A DNA stretch of 43,119 nucleotides, taken from the NCBI GenBank assembly GCA_900547295.1, contig URGK01000010.1, forward strand, positions 1 through 43,119. Reading direction: 5' to 3'. Made by a program: the position numbers and the translations under genes. Source of the DNA: an uncultured Eubacteriales bacterium. GTDB taxonomy: Bacteria; Bacillota; Clostridia; Peptostreptococcales; Anaerovoracaceae. The notes beneath the pieces are model-generated. The model was not told the DNA's origin. It saw nothing but the letters and a program-made list of their open reading frames with translations, and ran no database searches. Shown in pieces: positions 23,416-32,458 of this stretch. Each line of letters opens with the position of its first letter. Position 1 is the stretch's first letter.

Positions 23416-24750
23416 TTATCGTTTGTTTGAGCGTATCCATATTTTCTGATCCTCGGCAGCCTTTATCAGGTCATCTCTGAAATCAGGGTGAGCAAGTGAA
23501 ATCAGCATTTCAGCTCTTTCCCATGTGGTTCTGCCTGCCAGATTTACGGCTCCGTATTCTGTAACCATATAGTAGGACTGGCTTCTCGGAGATGTGACAA
23601 TATCACCGTTAAATGTAGGCATTATGCTCGACTTTATATTGCCGTCCTTGTCCTTATGAGTTGAAGCCATACAGAGAAATGCCTTGCCGCCTTTTGACAT
23701 AGCCGCGCCTGTAAGGAAATCAAGCTGGCCGCCTGTTCCCGAAATCTGTCTTGTGCCGGAGCTTTCGGCGCATACCTGTCCGTATAAATCCGCTGAAAGG
23801 CAGCTGTTTATGGAGATAAGCTTGTTGAGCTTTCCCATTACCTCGGGAGCGTTTACATATTCAAGCGGGAAAGCCATAATTCCCGGATTTTCATTTACCC
23901 ATTCATAGAGCTTTTCTGTTCCGAAGAATATTCCCGAAATTCCCTTGCCCTTGTTCAGGGTGGAATATCTGTTTGTAAGCTTGCCCGCCTCATATATCTT
24001 GTAATAGGCGTCTGAACATAGCTCTGTGTGCATACCTAAATCTTTAAGGTCGGAGTCAGCTATCATCTCGCCGATTATTCCCGGCATACCGCCTATGCCA
24101 AGCTGCAGCATAGCGCCGTCTGTAATATGAGGAAGTATGTATTCCGCAATCTTTATATCTGTTTCCTTTGGCGTAAGCAGAGGCACCTGTATCAGAGGAC
24201 CATGCTCACCCTCAACAATCATATCAACTTCTGATATATGTATGCTGTCATCGTGACCGCCATATATTTTAGGCAGGTTTTCATTGATTTCAACGATAAC
24301 CACATCGGCCTTTTCGAGTATTCCCTTTGCAATGCCTATCGAGGTTGACAGGTTGAAATACCCGTGATTATCCATAGGCGCAACCGAAACCATAGCCACA
24401 TTTATATCAAGAAAATGCCTGTAGTATTCAACCACATTTCGAAATATCATGGGAATGAAGTTGCACAGGCCCTTGTCGCAGAGCTTTCTCTCATATGCCG
24501 AGCAGTGCCAGCTGTTGTATATGAAATGCTCTCTGTGAGGGTCGCATTCCACTACCTGTATAGGTCCAAACAGCAGATTGCCTCGTATTTTTACGTCCTT
24601 AAGCTCATCTTTTCTTTTGGCAAGAGCTGCGTCAAGCAGGGCGGGAAAGCCGTTGCCTGTGGTGTATTCAACCCAGTCGCCGCTTTTAACTATTGATACG
24701 GCCTCCTCGGGTGTTCTCAGCTTGCTTTTGTATTCTGAAATAAATTTCAT
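23416..24750 (-). CDS. Butyryl/4-hydroxybutyrate-type CoA-transferase
   Basis: A 444-residue class I CoA-transferase of the acetyl-CoA hydrolase/transferase family, closest by memory to butyryl-CoA:acetate and 4-hydroxybutyrate CoA-transferases. Features are VAPMDNHGYFN in the first half, LQLGIGGMPG, MHTELCSD with the probable catalytic glutamate E243, YGQVCAESSG, ISGTGGQLDF and a C-terminal VTEYGAVNL and AHPDFRDDL. These enzymes pass CoA from butyryl-CoA to acetate in the last step of butyrate formation. The exact acyl donor cannot be decided from sequence. It begins 3 nt after gpmI with AAGGAG inside the gpmI end, so the pair is translated together. Confidence 0.85.
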   Translation of the reverse strand: MKFISEYKSKLRTPEEAVSIVKSGDWVEYTTGNGFPALLDAALAKRKDELKDVKIRGNLLFGPIQVVECDPHREHFIYNSWHCSAYERKLCDKGLCNFIPMIFRNVVEYYRHFLDINVAMVSVAPMDNHGYFNLSTSIGIAKGILEKADVVIVEINENLPKIYGGHDDSIHISEVDMIVEGEHGPLIQVPLLTPKETDIKIAEYILPHITDGAMLQLGIGGMPGIIGEMIADSDLKDLGMHTELCSDAYYKIYEAGKLTNRYSTLNKGKGISGIFFGTEKLYEWVNENPGIMAFPLEYVNAPEVMGKLNKLISINSCLSADLYGQVCAESSGTRQISGTGGQLDFLTGAAMSKGGKAFLCMASTHKDKDGNIKSSIMPTFNGDIVTSPRSQSYYMVTEYGAVNLAGRTTWERAEMLISLAHPDFRDDLIKAAEDQKIWIRSNKR

Positions 24751-24753
24751 ATA

Positions 24754-26277
24754 TTATTCTCCTTTTACCGCAAGGCTTCTGCCTGTCATTTCACAAGGTA
24801 TATCCATATTCATAAGGTCAAGAAGCGTAGGGGCAATATCCGAAAGTCTGCCGCCGTCCTTAAGACTGCAAGGCTTCTTTGCTATATGCACAAGAGGTAC
24901 GTCGTTAAGAGAATGGGCCGTAACGATGTTGCCCGCCTCATCTGTCATCTGATCTGCATTGCCGTGGTCTGCCGTAAGCAGTATCTGACCGCCATTTTCA
25001 AGTACGGCATCCTTTATCCTGCCCACGCATTTGTCAACCGCTTCAACCGCTTTAACCGCAGCTTCCATAACGCCTGTGTGACCGACCATATCGCAGTTTG
25101 CAAAGTTTAATATGATAAGGTCATAGGTATCTGCCTTAATCTGCTCTATAACCTTGTCTGTGACCTCGTATGCGCTCATTTCAGGCTGCATATCATATGT
25201 TGCAACCTTTGGTGACGGTATTAATATTCTGTCCTCATTTCTGTTTGGAGCCTCAACGCCTCCGTTAAAGAAGAAAGTAACATGAGCGTATTTTTCTGTT
25301 TCCGCTATTCTAAGCTGCTTAAGACCTTTATCTGCAATATATTCTCCCAGAGTGTTTACAAGGCTCTGAGGAGGGAAAGCTATTGTTACCGCAGGCATTG
25401 AAGCGTCATACTGAGTCATACACACATAGCAGAGGTTAGCAGGTCTTGCAGCTCTTTCAAAGCCGTCAAAATCATCAGCGACAAAAGCCCTTGTTATTTC
25501 CCTTGCCCTGTCAGGCCTGAAATTGAACATAATAACTGCATCGTTGTTACTGACAGGCTCTGCGCCGTTAATTACCGACGGTTTTACAAATTCGTCGTTT
25601 TCGTCTCTGTCATATGCTGCCTCAAGAGCCTTGAGAGCAGTTTCGCAATGAAAGCCCTCGGATACAGTCATGGCATCATAAGCGGCTTTGACTCTGTCCC
25701 AGCGCTTATCTCTGTCCATAGCGTAGTATCTGCCTGAGATTGTGGCAATCCTGCCGATACCGGTATCCCGCATGAAATCCTCAAGCTCTGTTATATATTT
25801 AGCCGCGCATCTTGGCGGCACGTCTCTTCCGTCAAGGAAGCAGTGGACAAACACATTTGAAAGTCCCTTGTCCTTTGCCATACGGATAAGAGCCTTAAGA
25901 TGATTTATATGGCTGTGAACGCCGCCGTCTGATAAAAGACCGAAAAGGTGAAGCGCAGAGCCATTGTCTGTGCAGTGGTCCATTGCTCTGTTAAGCTCCG
26001 GGTTTTCAAAGAAGCTTCCGTCATCAATGGCCTTGGTTATCTTGGTAAGGTCCTGATAGACAATGCGCCCCGCCCCTATATTCAGATGACCAACCTCCGA
26101 GTTTCCCATCTGACCTGCGGGAAGTCCCACGTCAAGACCGCAGGCTTTAAGTGTTGTATTGGGGTAAGAGGCAAAAATCTCATCGAGGTTTGGCTTGTGA
26201 GCCTGCGCGATGGCATTGCCCTCAGTATCTTTGTTTATTCCGTATCCGTCAAGGATCATTAACATTGTAGGTTTCAT
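24754..26277 (-). CDS. gpmI: Cofactor-independent phosphoglycerate mutase
   Basis: GpmI interconverts 3- and 2-phosphoglycerate in glycolysis using two manganese ions. The 507 residues begin MKPTMLMILDGYG (metal Asp) and show the phosphoserine motif MGNSEVGHLNIGAGR, CFLDGRDVPP, MFNFRPDRARE and the C-terminal metal motifs ANCDMVGHTG and LTADHGNADQM. ATG at 26277 has GGAG upstream; an in-frame ATG at 26337 lies upstream of the promoter. Coupling of a glycolytic enzyme to a fermentative CoA-transferase is metabolically sensible but the order is not one I know as conserved. Confidence 0.96.
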   Translation of the reverse strand: MKPTMLMILDGYGINKDTEGNAIAQAHKPNLDEIFASYPNTTLKACGLDVGLPAGQMGNSEVGHLNIGAGRIVYQDLTKITKAIDDGSFFENPELNRAMDHCTDNGSALHLFGLLSDGGVHSHINHLKALIRMAKDKGLSNVFVHCFLDGRDVPPRCAAKYITELEDFMRDTGIGRIATISGRYYAMDRDKRWDRVKAAYDAMTVSEGFHCETALKALEAAYDRDENDEFVKPSVINGAEPVSNNDAVIMFNFRPDRAREITRAFVADDFDGFERAARPANLCYVCMTQYDASMPAVTIAFPPQSLVNTLGEYIADKGLKQLRIAETEKYAHVTFFFNGGVEAPNRNEDRILIPSPKVATYDMQPEMSAYEVTDKVIEQIKADTYDLIILNFANCDMVGHTGVMEAAVKAVEAVDKCVGRIKDAVLENGGQILLTADHGNADQMTDEAGNIVTAHSLNDVPLVHIAKKPCSLKDGGRLSDIAPTLLDLMNMDIPCEMTGRSLAVKGE

Positions 26278-26327
26278 AATTATCACTCCAAACAAAAGCA
26301 TATTTACATATAATTGTAACACTTTAT

Positions 26328-26336
26328 AGTATAACA
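26328..26336 (-). promoter_or_regulatory. Extended -10 promoter of gpmI
   Basis: On the minus strand TG, one base, then TATACT (26333-26328). The -35 position (TTTTAA) is weak. The leader would be about 43 nt. Confidence 0.5.
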
Positions 26337-26363
26337 AAAAACAGGGAGTATTAAAAGATAAGA

Positions 26364-26392
26364 TTGTTTTAGAGACTGCTTTTCAGTATAAT
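26364..26392 (+). promoter_or_regulatory. Promoter of addA
   Basis: TTGTTT (26364-26369), a 17-bp spacer and a perfect TATAAT (26387-26392). The start site would be near 26399, leaving only about 13 nt before the addA ATG. Confidence 0.65.
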
Positions 26393-26411
26393 TATTATAA
26401 GAAAGGCAGGC

Positions 26412-29400
26412 ATGATTATGGAATGGAATAAAGCACAAAAGCAGGCAATCGAAAACAGAGGAAACAATCTGCTGGTAGCAGCGGCGGCAGGCTCCGGCAA
26501 GACGACGGTTTTAATAGAGCGAATCAAGCGCCTTATACTTGAGGACAGAATACCTGTAGACAGATTTCTCATAGTTACTTTCACCAAGGCGGCAGCCTCT
26601 GAAATGAAAGAAAAAATAGTGACGGCGCTGACTAAGGCAATAGACGAGGCCGGCAGCAGAGAGGATATAGTGTACCTCAAAAGACAGCTTGACCTTGTGG
26701 GTCGCGCCAGCATATCCACATTTCACAGCTTCGCCCTCGATGTTATAAGGAGATATTTTTATCTGACAGATGTGGAGCCGGATTTCAGAATATGCGACGA
26801 GGCGCAGAGCACACTGCTCAAAGCGCAGGCTGTTGACGAACTGTTTTCCGATAAATTTGCGGAGAAAAATAAGGATTTCATTGATTTCATAACATGCTAT
26901 GCCAGCGACAGAAACGAAAGAAAGGCCAAGGATATAATTCTTGAAACCTACAGAATGATACAGAGCATCGCAGAGCCTTTTGAGTGGCTTGAGCAGATGA
27001 CAGAGAACCTGTCTGTGAGCGAAGAGGAATTTGAAGAAAGCGGCCTTTTCGACTTTGTAAAAGAGGATACAGCGGGGGTCATTGACTTTGCAGAAAAGAC
27101 ATTCGGGCAGATTGCAGAGCTCCTTAGCGATGCGGGAGTTTATTCCCTTTCGGATAAATTTGAAACAGCTCTTGCGGAGATCAGGGCAACTGATATATCC
27201 GGTATGAACTACAGTCAGATGAAATCGGCTGTTTCAGGCATTGAAATTCCGAGAATGGCCGCGCTCAAAGCTGAAAAGGAAGCCTATGAGCCGGTAAAGG
27301 AGCAGGCCGTATATCTTAAAGACGGAGTCAAAAAACAGCTTGAGTATATCAGAAACAGATACTATATATGTGAGCTTTCGGAATATATTGAGGACATAAA
27401 CAAGACCTACAGATACGCCTGCATATTAAAAGAGCTTGTGACAGAATTCAGCAGCAGATTTAAGGCCCTCAAGGCTGAAAAATCCCTTATAGATTTTAAC
27501 GATATAGAGCATTACGCCCTTGAAATATTAGGGCATGAGGAAGCTGCGGCGGAATACAGAGATAAATTTGAATACATATTCATCGACGAGTATCAGGACA
27601 GCAACGACGTGCAGGATACCCTTATAAGCAGGATAAAAAGAGAAAACAATCTGTTTATGGTAGGTGATGTCAAGCAGAGCATATACAAATTCAGACTTGC
27701 TGAGCCGGAGCTGTTTATGAAAAAATACGCCGAGTATTCACATAGCGAAAACAGCCTCAAAATAGATTTGAACCAGAATTTCAGAAGCAAGGGCAAAGTG
27801 CTTGCGGCGGTAAACACCGTATTTGAAAGCATAATGGAGGATTACGGACCTGAGGCGGCGCTTCACAAGGGCATAGCCTACGAGGGAGAACTGGATGTTA
27901 ATCCAAAGCTTGTAATTCTGGACAGAAAGACAGACCCTGATATTGAGCTCGACGAAGAAATAGCCGGTATGAAAAAAGCCGAAACAGAGGCTCTTGTTGC
28001 TGCCGACATAATCAAAAAAACACTGGGGCAGAAGATTTATGATGCCAAGAAAGGCTACGAGCGTGAGATAACAAGAAGAGATATCGTAATCCTTATGCGA
28101 AGCACCAGAATTAATGCTTCGGTATTTGCGCAGATACTGGAAAACGAAAATATTCCGGTGTATGTAGAAGACTCCGACGGATATTTTGATACAATAGAGA
28201 TTTCACTTGTGGAGGATATGCTCTCCCTTATAGACAACAGCAGGCAGGACATACCGCTTATCGGGGTGCTGCATTCTCCAGTGTTCGGCTTTACAATAGA
28301 TGAGCTTGCGGATATACGTCTTGAATGTAAAGACGTTTCATATTATGAAGCTTTCAGAAATTATGTCTGCTGCGGCAGCGACCCTGCGCTAAAGGCAAAA
28401 TGCGCAGGAGCAGAGCAGACAATAGCAGGCTGGAAGCAGCTTGCAAGGGATATTCCTCTGAGCGAGCTTGTGTGGAAGCTCATATGGGAAACGGGATATT
28501 ACACATATGCGGGAGCGCTTCCGGGAGGAAGTCAGAGGCAGGCTAACCTGAGAGCCCTTGCAGACAGGGCAATGGAAGCCTCCGAGGGCGGTATATATGA
28601 TGTTTACGGATTTCTCAAATATATAGAGGCAGTAAAGGCGAGAAAGATTGAAATAGGTCAGATTAAAACTGTGGGAGAAAATGATGATGTGGTTCGCATA
28701 ATGACCATACATAAGAGCAAGGGACTGGAGTTTCCTGTCGTAATAGGAGCGGGAATGGGTTCAAGGTTCAATTTCAGAAACAAAGAGGCAGACCTTGCGC
28801 TTCACAAGCAGCTGGGAATAGGAATTACATATATAAATCCGGCAGAGCACTGGAAAAGAAAAACACTGATACAGAATATAATTGAAAAATGTATCAGAAA
28901 TGAGAGCTTTGAAGAGGAAAAACGAATTCTTTATGTTGAGCTTACCCGCGCAATGGACAGGCTCATAATGATAGGCAGTGTCAGAGAATTTGAGGGAAAC
29001 GAATATAAGTATATGACAGAAAGTCCCGAAACCGCAGTATGCCCGCTTGACCTTGCGGCCCCTGCGGCATACAAAGAGGGAAGCGGCATAGATATTAAAA
29101 TCGTAAATATGCAGAATCTGTCCGCAAATGCGGCAGCCTCGGAACTTGGCAAAGCTCAGATAAGGGAACTGATAGAAGCAGGCAGAACCGAATGCAGTGA
29201 TGAAATACGTCAGAAGCTTTCCTTTGAGTACGGCAATATGAAAGAAGTAAAGACCAGATACAAATATTCTGTTACAGAGCTTAATAAAGAAGCGGCAGGA
29301 GAAACGCGCTATAACGAAATAAGCCTTAAAATCCCTGCCTTTGCGGCGGAGGACACAGGTCTGTCGGCAGCCATGAGAGGAAGCGCAACCCATAAGGTTA

Positions 29401-29831
29401 TGGAGCATATTGATTTTGTTGAAGAAAACCTGGACAGCATTATTGAAGAGCTTGCAGAGAAAAACATACTTACGGATCAGGAAAAGCAGGCGGTAAACCG
29501 CGAGGGCATACTCTCGTTTATACGAAGCGATATAGGAAGGCGCGCTGCAAAGGCGGATGTCTTGAGGCGTGAGCAGCCCTTTACCATTCTCATGGATAAA
29601 GACGGCACAGAGATTATGGTACAGGGTGTCATCGACTGCTTCTTTGAAGAAAACGGACAGCTTGTGCTTGTGGACTACAAAAACAGTACGCTCAAAAGTG
29701 AGGAGCTTTTAAAGAGCCGATACAGGCAGCAGCTTGGTATATATGCGGAGGCTCTCGAAAAGATAACGCAAAAGCCTGTAAAGGAACGGTATCTGTTCCT
29801 GCTGGGCGAGGGGAAAAGTATTAAAATGTAG
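26412..29831 (+). CDS. addA: ATP-dependent helicase/nuclease subunit A (AddA)
   Basis: AddA is the UvrD-type helicase and nuclease subunit of AddAB, which processes double-strand breaks for RecA. In the 1139 residues the Walker A motif AAAGSGKTT has K30, the Walker B segment FIDEYQDSND lies near 390, MTIHKSKGLEFPVVIG near 765 and VELTRAMDRL near 840. The C-terminal RecB-like nuclease has GVID (D1075) and VDYK (D1088, K1090), then YRQQLGIYAEAL, so it looks active. AddB normally stands just upstream in the same operon. Here the upstream gene is the divergent gpmI, and the downstream gene encodes a secreted protein. ATG at 26412 and the in-frame ATG two codons later are both possible. Confidence 0.94.
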   Translation: MIMEWNKAQKQAIENRGNNLLVAAAAGSGKTTVLIERIKRLILEDRIPVDRFLIVTFTKAAASEMKEKIVTALTKAIDEAGSREDIVYLKRQLDLVGRASISTFHSFALDVIRRYFYLTDVEPDFRICDEAQSTLLKAQAVDELFSDKFAEKNKDFIDFITCYASDRNERKAKDIILETYRMIQSIAEPFEWLEQMTENLSVSEEEFEESGLFDFVKEDTAGVIDFAEKTFGQIAELLSDAGVYSLSDKFETALAEIRATDISGMNYSQMKSAVSGIEIPRMAALKAEKEAYEPVKEQAVYLKDGVKKQLEYIRNRYYICELSEYIEDINKTYRYACILKELVTEFSSRFKALKAEKSLIDFNDIEHYALEILGHEEAAAEYRDKFEYIFIDEYQDSNDVQDTLISRIKRENNLFMVGDVKQSIYKFRLAEPELFMKKYAEYSHSENSLKIDLNQNFRSKGKVLAAVNTVFESIMEDYGPEAALHKGIAYEGELDVNPKLVILDRKTDPDIELDEEIAGMKKAETEALVAADIIKKTLGQKIYDAKKGYEREITRRDIVILMRSTRINASVFAQILENENIPVYVEDSDGYFDTIEISLVEDMLSLIDNSRQDIPLIGVLHSPVFGFTIDELADIRLECKDVSYYEAFRNYVCCGSDPALKAKCAGAEQTIAGWKQLARDIPLSELVWKLIWETGYYTYAGALPGGSQRQANLRALADRAMEASEGGIYDVYGFLKYIEAVKARKIEIGQIKTVGENDDVVRIMTIHKSKGLEFPVVIGAGMGSRFNFRNKEADLALHKQLGIGITYINPAEHWKRKTLIQNIIEKCIRNESFEEEKRILYVELTRAMDRLIMIGSVREFEGNEYKYMTESPETAVCPLDLAAPAAYKEGSGIDIKIVNMQNLSANAAASELGKAQIRELIEAGRTECSDEIRQKLSFEYGNMKEVKTRYKYSVTELNKEAAGETRYNEISLKIPAFAAEDTGLSAAMRGSATHKVMEHIDFVEENLDSIIEELAEKNILTDQEKQAVNREGILSFIRSDIGRRAAKADVLRREQPFTILMDKDGTEIMVQGVIDCFFEENGQLVLVDYKNSTLKSEELLKSRYRQQLGIYAEALEKITQKPVKERYLFLLGEGKSIKM

Positions 29832-29850
29832 TAATATATAGACAGCCTGA

Positions 29851-29879
29851 TAGACAGGCATGTACATTTGTGATATACT
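29851..29879 (+). promoter_or_regulatory. Promoter of the CAP/SLH protein gene
   Basis: TAGACA (29851-29856), a 17-bp spacer ending in TGA, and TATACT (29874-29879): a near-consensus -35 combined with an extended -10. It lies 20 bp after the addA stop. Confidence 0.75.
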
Positions 29880-29949
29880 GGAAACGATTCAAAATTCAAT
29901 GAAACAACCGAGATAAAAAGGGCGATTCCCTTTAGAAGAGGTAAAGGAA

Positions 29950-31725
29950 ATGAAACGAAGAATTACAGCAATAGTTTTAACAGTTGTGATGGTGCTTACC
30001 ATGACTGCCGGCAGTACAGCGGTTTCGTGGGCAGGCAGCGATATGTCGGCTATCGAAAGCTCAATAAAAGCGGCGCTTGGCAGCTATGAGGCATCACAGA
30101 CGACATCTGACGGCGACTTAATGTTTTTTGTATATGAACTTCTTCCTGATGATATGAAAGACAAGGAGATAGAAATATACAGAGATCGTTTTGAAGCGGC
30201 AACCACGGAAAAAGACGGAAAGATACTGTTTTATGTGGCTATAGACGGTACACTGATACCCGATGAAGATGCGGCTCCATTAGAAGCCCGCATACCTAAG
30301 CTTCCTAAGCAGGAGGATTTATCATCACCGCAGCTTGACGAGGACTGGTCACTTGCGGCCAAGGCTATGAAAAAGCTCAAAGTAAGCAACAGCCTTACCA
30401 AAGCGCAGCTTCTGAGCGCAGCAAAGGCGGCGATTAAAAACGGCAGCAAATGCGAATGGAAAGAGGGCTTCTACAAGGAAGATGCAACTGCGGACAAAGA
30501 GGGAAAAATCCAGGGATATCTGCAGCTGAGCCTGAACGGTAAATACAGAGAGGTTCTTTACAGTGAAAAGGTTCCGATGCTTGCAACGAATATGCCTAAG
30601 GTAATATCCGTCAACAAAGAGGAATGGAGAGTTCTGCGTGAAACCAACAGAGAAAGATTCAAGCAGGGCAAAAGTCTTCTCACAATGATAGGACAGCTTC
30701 AGAAAGCCTGCGATACTCGCGGCAAGGAATGTGTGAAATATGAGCTTAAGCCTCATTACAGACCTGACGGAAGCAAGTTTAACACTGCAATACCGTCATC
30801 ATTTGGAAAGAGCAATGCAGGTGAGAACCTGTATAATTGCAGCAAGGGCGTTGCAGTTACAGGACAGTCATCAATATTCGCATGGATGAACAGTGACGGA
30901 CACCGCAAGAACCTTTTGAACTCAAAATGGAATTATATAGGCGTCGGAATTGATGACAATGTCGGTGTGCAGATATTTGCAAAAAGAAGCACTCCGATTG
31001 TAAAATATACCACAAGTACAGGCAAGACAAGCTTTAACAGCATTACGGCAATGGAAAACGCATATCTGATATGTACAGACAGTTCAGGCAGAAAATCATA
31101 CATACCTCTTGATACCGATTATATGAAGAAAGTCAAGGGCGGTTATACCATTAAACTGTATTCAAAAAAGACTGTTAAAATCAAAGTAAAAGAGTCTGCA
31201 AGCGAATTTACATATTCGGACGTTTCATCAGCAGACAAAGCGGCAGTAAAATGGGCTGTAAAGAATAAGATAATAACACCGCTTAACAAGAAAGAGTTTG
31301 CACCTGATGTACGTGTTACCAAGGGAGAGCTTTTCTATGCTATCCATCGTGCCAACGGTTCACCTAGGACAGGACTCAAAGGAATTCAGAACTGGTTTGT
31401 TGATTTGAAAGGTGCTGCTCCGTATTACACTGCTGTATTCTGGGCAAAGAAAACAGGCCTGATAGACTATGGACAGTTCAGCGGCGAGGGAACTCAGACG
31501 AGAGGCGAGGGTCTGTATTACATATGGAAGAGCATAGGATCGCCGACAGCAAAGACAAAGACAACTTTTACTGATTTCAGAAGTGATGTATTCTATGCCA
31601 AGGCTGTTGCATGGGCGCAGGAAAAAGGCATCATCAAGGATAACGGTGATCATAAATTCGGCGGAGATGACCATATATTCTCACGCGGTGAGCTGGCAAG
31701 ATACATGTACTATGCATATAAATAA
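29950..31725 (+). CDS. Secreted CAP-domain protein with three SLH repeats
   Basis: A 591-residue exported protein. A signal peptide (about 1-28, cleaved near SWAG) is followed by an acidic/Lys-rich region of unknown fold to about 220. A CAP (SCP/PR1-like) domain spans about 225-345: KPHYRPDGSKF, AGENLYN and SDGHRKNLLNSKWNYIGVGI are hallmarks. A linker domain and three SLH modules follow (starting YSDVSSADKAAVKWAV, FVDLKGAAPYYTAVFWAKK and FTDFRSDVFYAKAVAWAQ), which bind secondary cell-wall polymer. It is probably anchored on the cell surface. CAP function in bacteria is poorly defined. Its own promoter and a strong terminator isolate it. A GAGGTAAAGG site precedes the ATG. Confidence 0.9.
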   Translation: MKRRITAIVLTVVMVLTMTAGSTAVSWAGSDMSAIESSIKAALGSYEASQTTSDGDLMFFVYELLPDDMKDKEIEIYRDRFEAATTEKDGKILFYVAIDGTLIPDEDAAPLEARIPKLPKQEDLSSPQLDEDWSLAAKAMKKLKVSNSLTKAQLLSAAKAAIKNGSKCEWKEGFYKEDATADKEGKIQGYLQLSLNGKYREVLYSEKVPMLATNMPKVISVNKEEWRVLRETNRERFKQGKSLLTMIGQLQKACDTRGKECVKYELKPHYRPDGSKFNTAIPSSFGKSNAGENLYNCSKGVAVTGQSSIFAWMNSDGHRKNLLNSKWNYIGVGIDDNVGVQIFAKRSTPIVKYTTSTGKTSFNSITAMENAYLICTDSSGRKSYIPLDTDYMKKVKGGYTIKLYSKKTVKIKVKESASEFTYSDVSSADKAAVKWAVKNKIITPLNKKEFAPDVRVTKGELFYAIHRANGSPRTGLKGIQNWFVDLKGAAPYYTAVFWAKKTGLIDYGQFSGEGTQTRGEGLYYIWKSIGSPTAKTKTTFTDFRSDVFYAKAVAWAQEKGIIKDNGDHKFGGDDHIFSRGELARYMYYAYK

Positions 31726-31753
31726 TGTGTGCAGACAAACTGAATATACAAAT

Positions 31754-31795
31754 AAACAGAGAATACGGAGATAATCTGTATTCTCTGTTTTATTT
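31754..31795. terminator. Strong terminator after the CAP/SLH gene
   Basis: AAACAGAGAATAC (31754-31766) and GTATTCTCTGTTT (31778-31790) form a perfect 13-bp stem with an 11-nt loop, followed by TATTT. It lies between convergent genes and, with an A-rich upstream flank, could also serve the minus-strand phosphodiesterase gene. Confidence 0.85.
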
Positions 31796-31809
31796 GGCTG
31801 TTATTAAAA

Positions 31810-32358
31810 TTAAAAACGGTCACTGTAATTGAGCAGATCCTTGATATATCCTCCCTTTACTTTGTCCTTTTCAAACAGGGAAGACTTGTAATATATTATG
31901 GAGCCGGCAAAGGTTGACTCTGTGGTGGTTATAATGCCGTAGGAGCCGGAAGAGCCGTCTCTTGGTCTTGTCAGGCTGCCGGGATTGAGCAGATATATGC
32001 CGTCATATTCCTCATATACAGGTACATGAGTATGACCGAATACTGCGGCAACACAGTTTTTTTCCTCGCACAGATACAAAAGCCTGTCGTAGTAATAGTC
32101 CACATTCTGCATATGTCCGTGGGTGACAAGGATATTGCCGTATTCTGTTTCGGCTATGGCAAAATCGTTTGCACTGTGGCTGCCGTCGCAGTTGCCGGGA
32201 ACCGAGATTACAGGTATATTGAATTCCGCTTCCAGTTCATAGGCATCGCGCTGCATGTCTCCTGTATGTATTATCATATCTACGCCCTTGAGATGAGGGT
32301 ATATTTTTCTTACCTTGTCCAGATGACCGTGTGTATCTCCGATGATAAATAATTTCAA
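31810..32358 (-). CDS. YfcE/MJ0936-type metallophosphoesterase
   Basis: A 182-residue calcineurin-like phosphodiesterase of the YfcE/MJ0936 family. Metal-binding motifs: IGDTHGH, HTGD, PGNCDG, VTHGH and GHTHVP, followed by NPGSLTRPRDG. The family hydrolyses simple phosphodiesters and its cellular substrate is unsettled. The best start is TTG at 32358 (MKLFIIGDTHG), with GAGGAG 7 nt upstream. Longer frames to 32421 would begin inside the promoter and have no ribosome site. Its promoter interlocks with that of the divergent MoaA-like gene. Confidence 0.92.
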   Translation of the reverse strand: MKLFIIGDTHGHLDKVRKIYPHLKGVDMIIHTGDMQRDAYELEAEFNIPVISVPGNCDGSHSANDFAIAETEYGNILVTHGHMQNVDYYYDRLLYLCEEKNCVAAVFGHTHVPVYEEYDGIYLLNPGSLTRPRDGSSGSYGIITTTESTFAGSIIYYKSSLFEKDKVKGGYIKDLLNYSDRF

Positions 32359-32392
32359 AGCTTTTCTCCTCAATATTGTAATGATATATATA

Positions 32393-32421
32393 AGCATAAT
32401 TGACTGGAGCGGATTTTTCAA
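32393..32421 (-). promoter_or_regulatory. Promoter of the metallophosphoesterase gene
   Basis: Minus strand TTGAAA (32421-32416), 17 bp, TATGCT (32398-32393). It overlaps the plus-strand promoter at 32400-32428 along nearly its whole length. Confidence 0.5.
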
Positions 32422-32428
32422 GTAAAAT
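32400..32428 (+). promoter_or_regulatory. Promoter of the MoaA-like gene
   Basis: TTGACT (32400-32405), 17 bp, TAAAAT (32423-32428), each one base from consensus. The leader is about 24 nt. Confidence 0.7.
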
Positions 32429-32458
32429 TAAAAGAGAATTAACAGAGAGGTAGCATAT

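Noticed and set aside
28761..29408. Long minus-strand frame of 215 codons inside addA
   Set aside because: It is fully antisense to a well-supported helicase domain, has no ribosome site, and its cysteine- and aromatic-rich content is typical of reverse-strand artefacts.
29845..29859. GCCTG/CAGGC mini-palindrome after addA as a terminator
   Set aside because: The stem is only 5 bp with no T-tract and it overlaps the -35 box of the next promoter.
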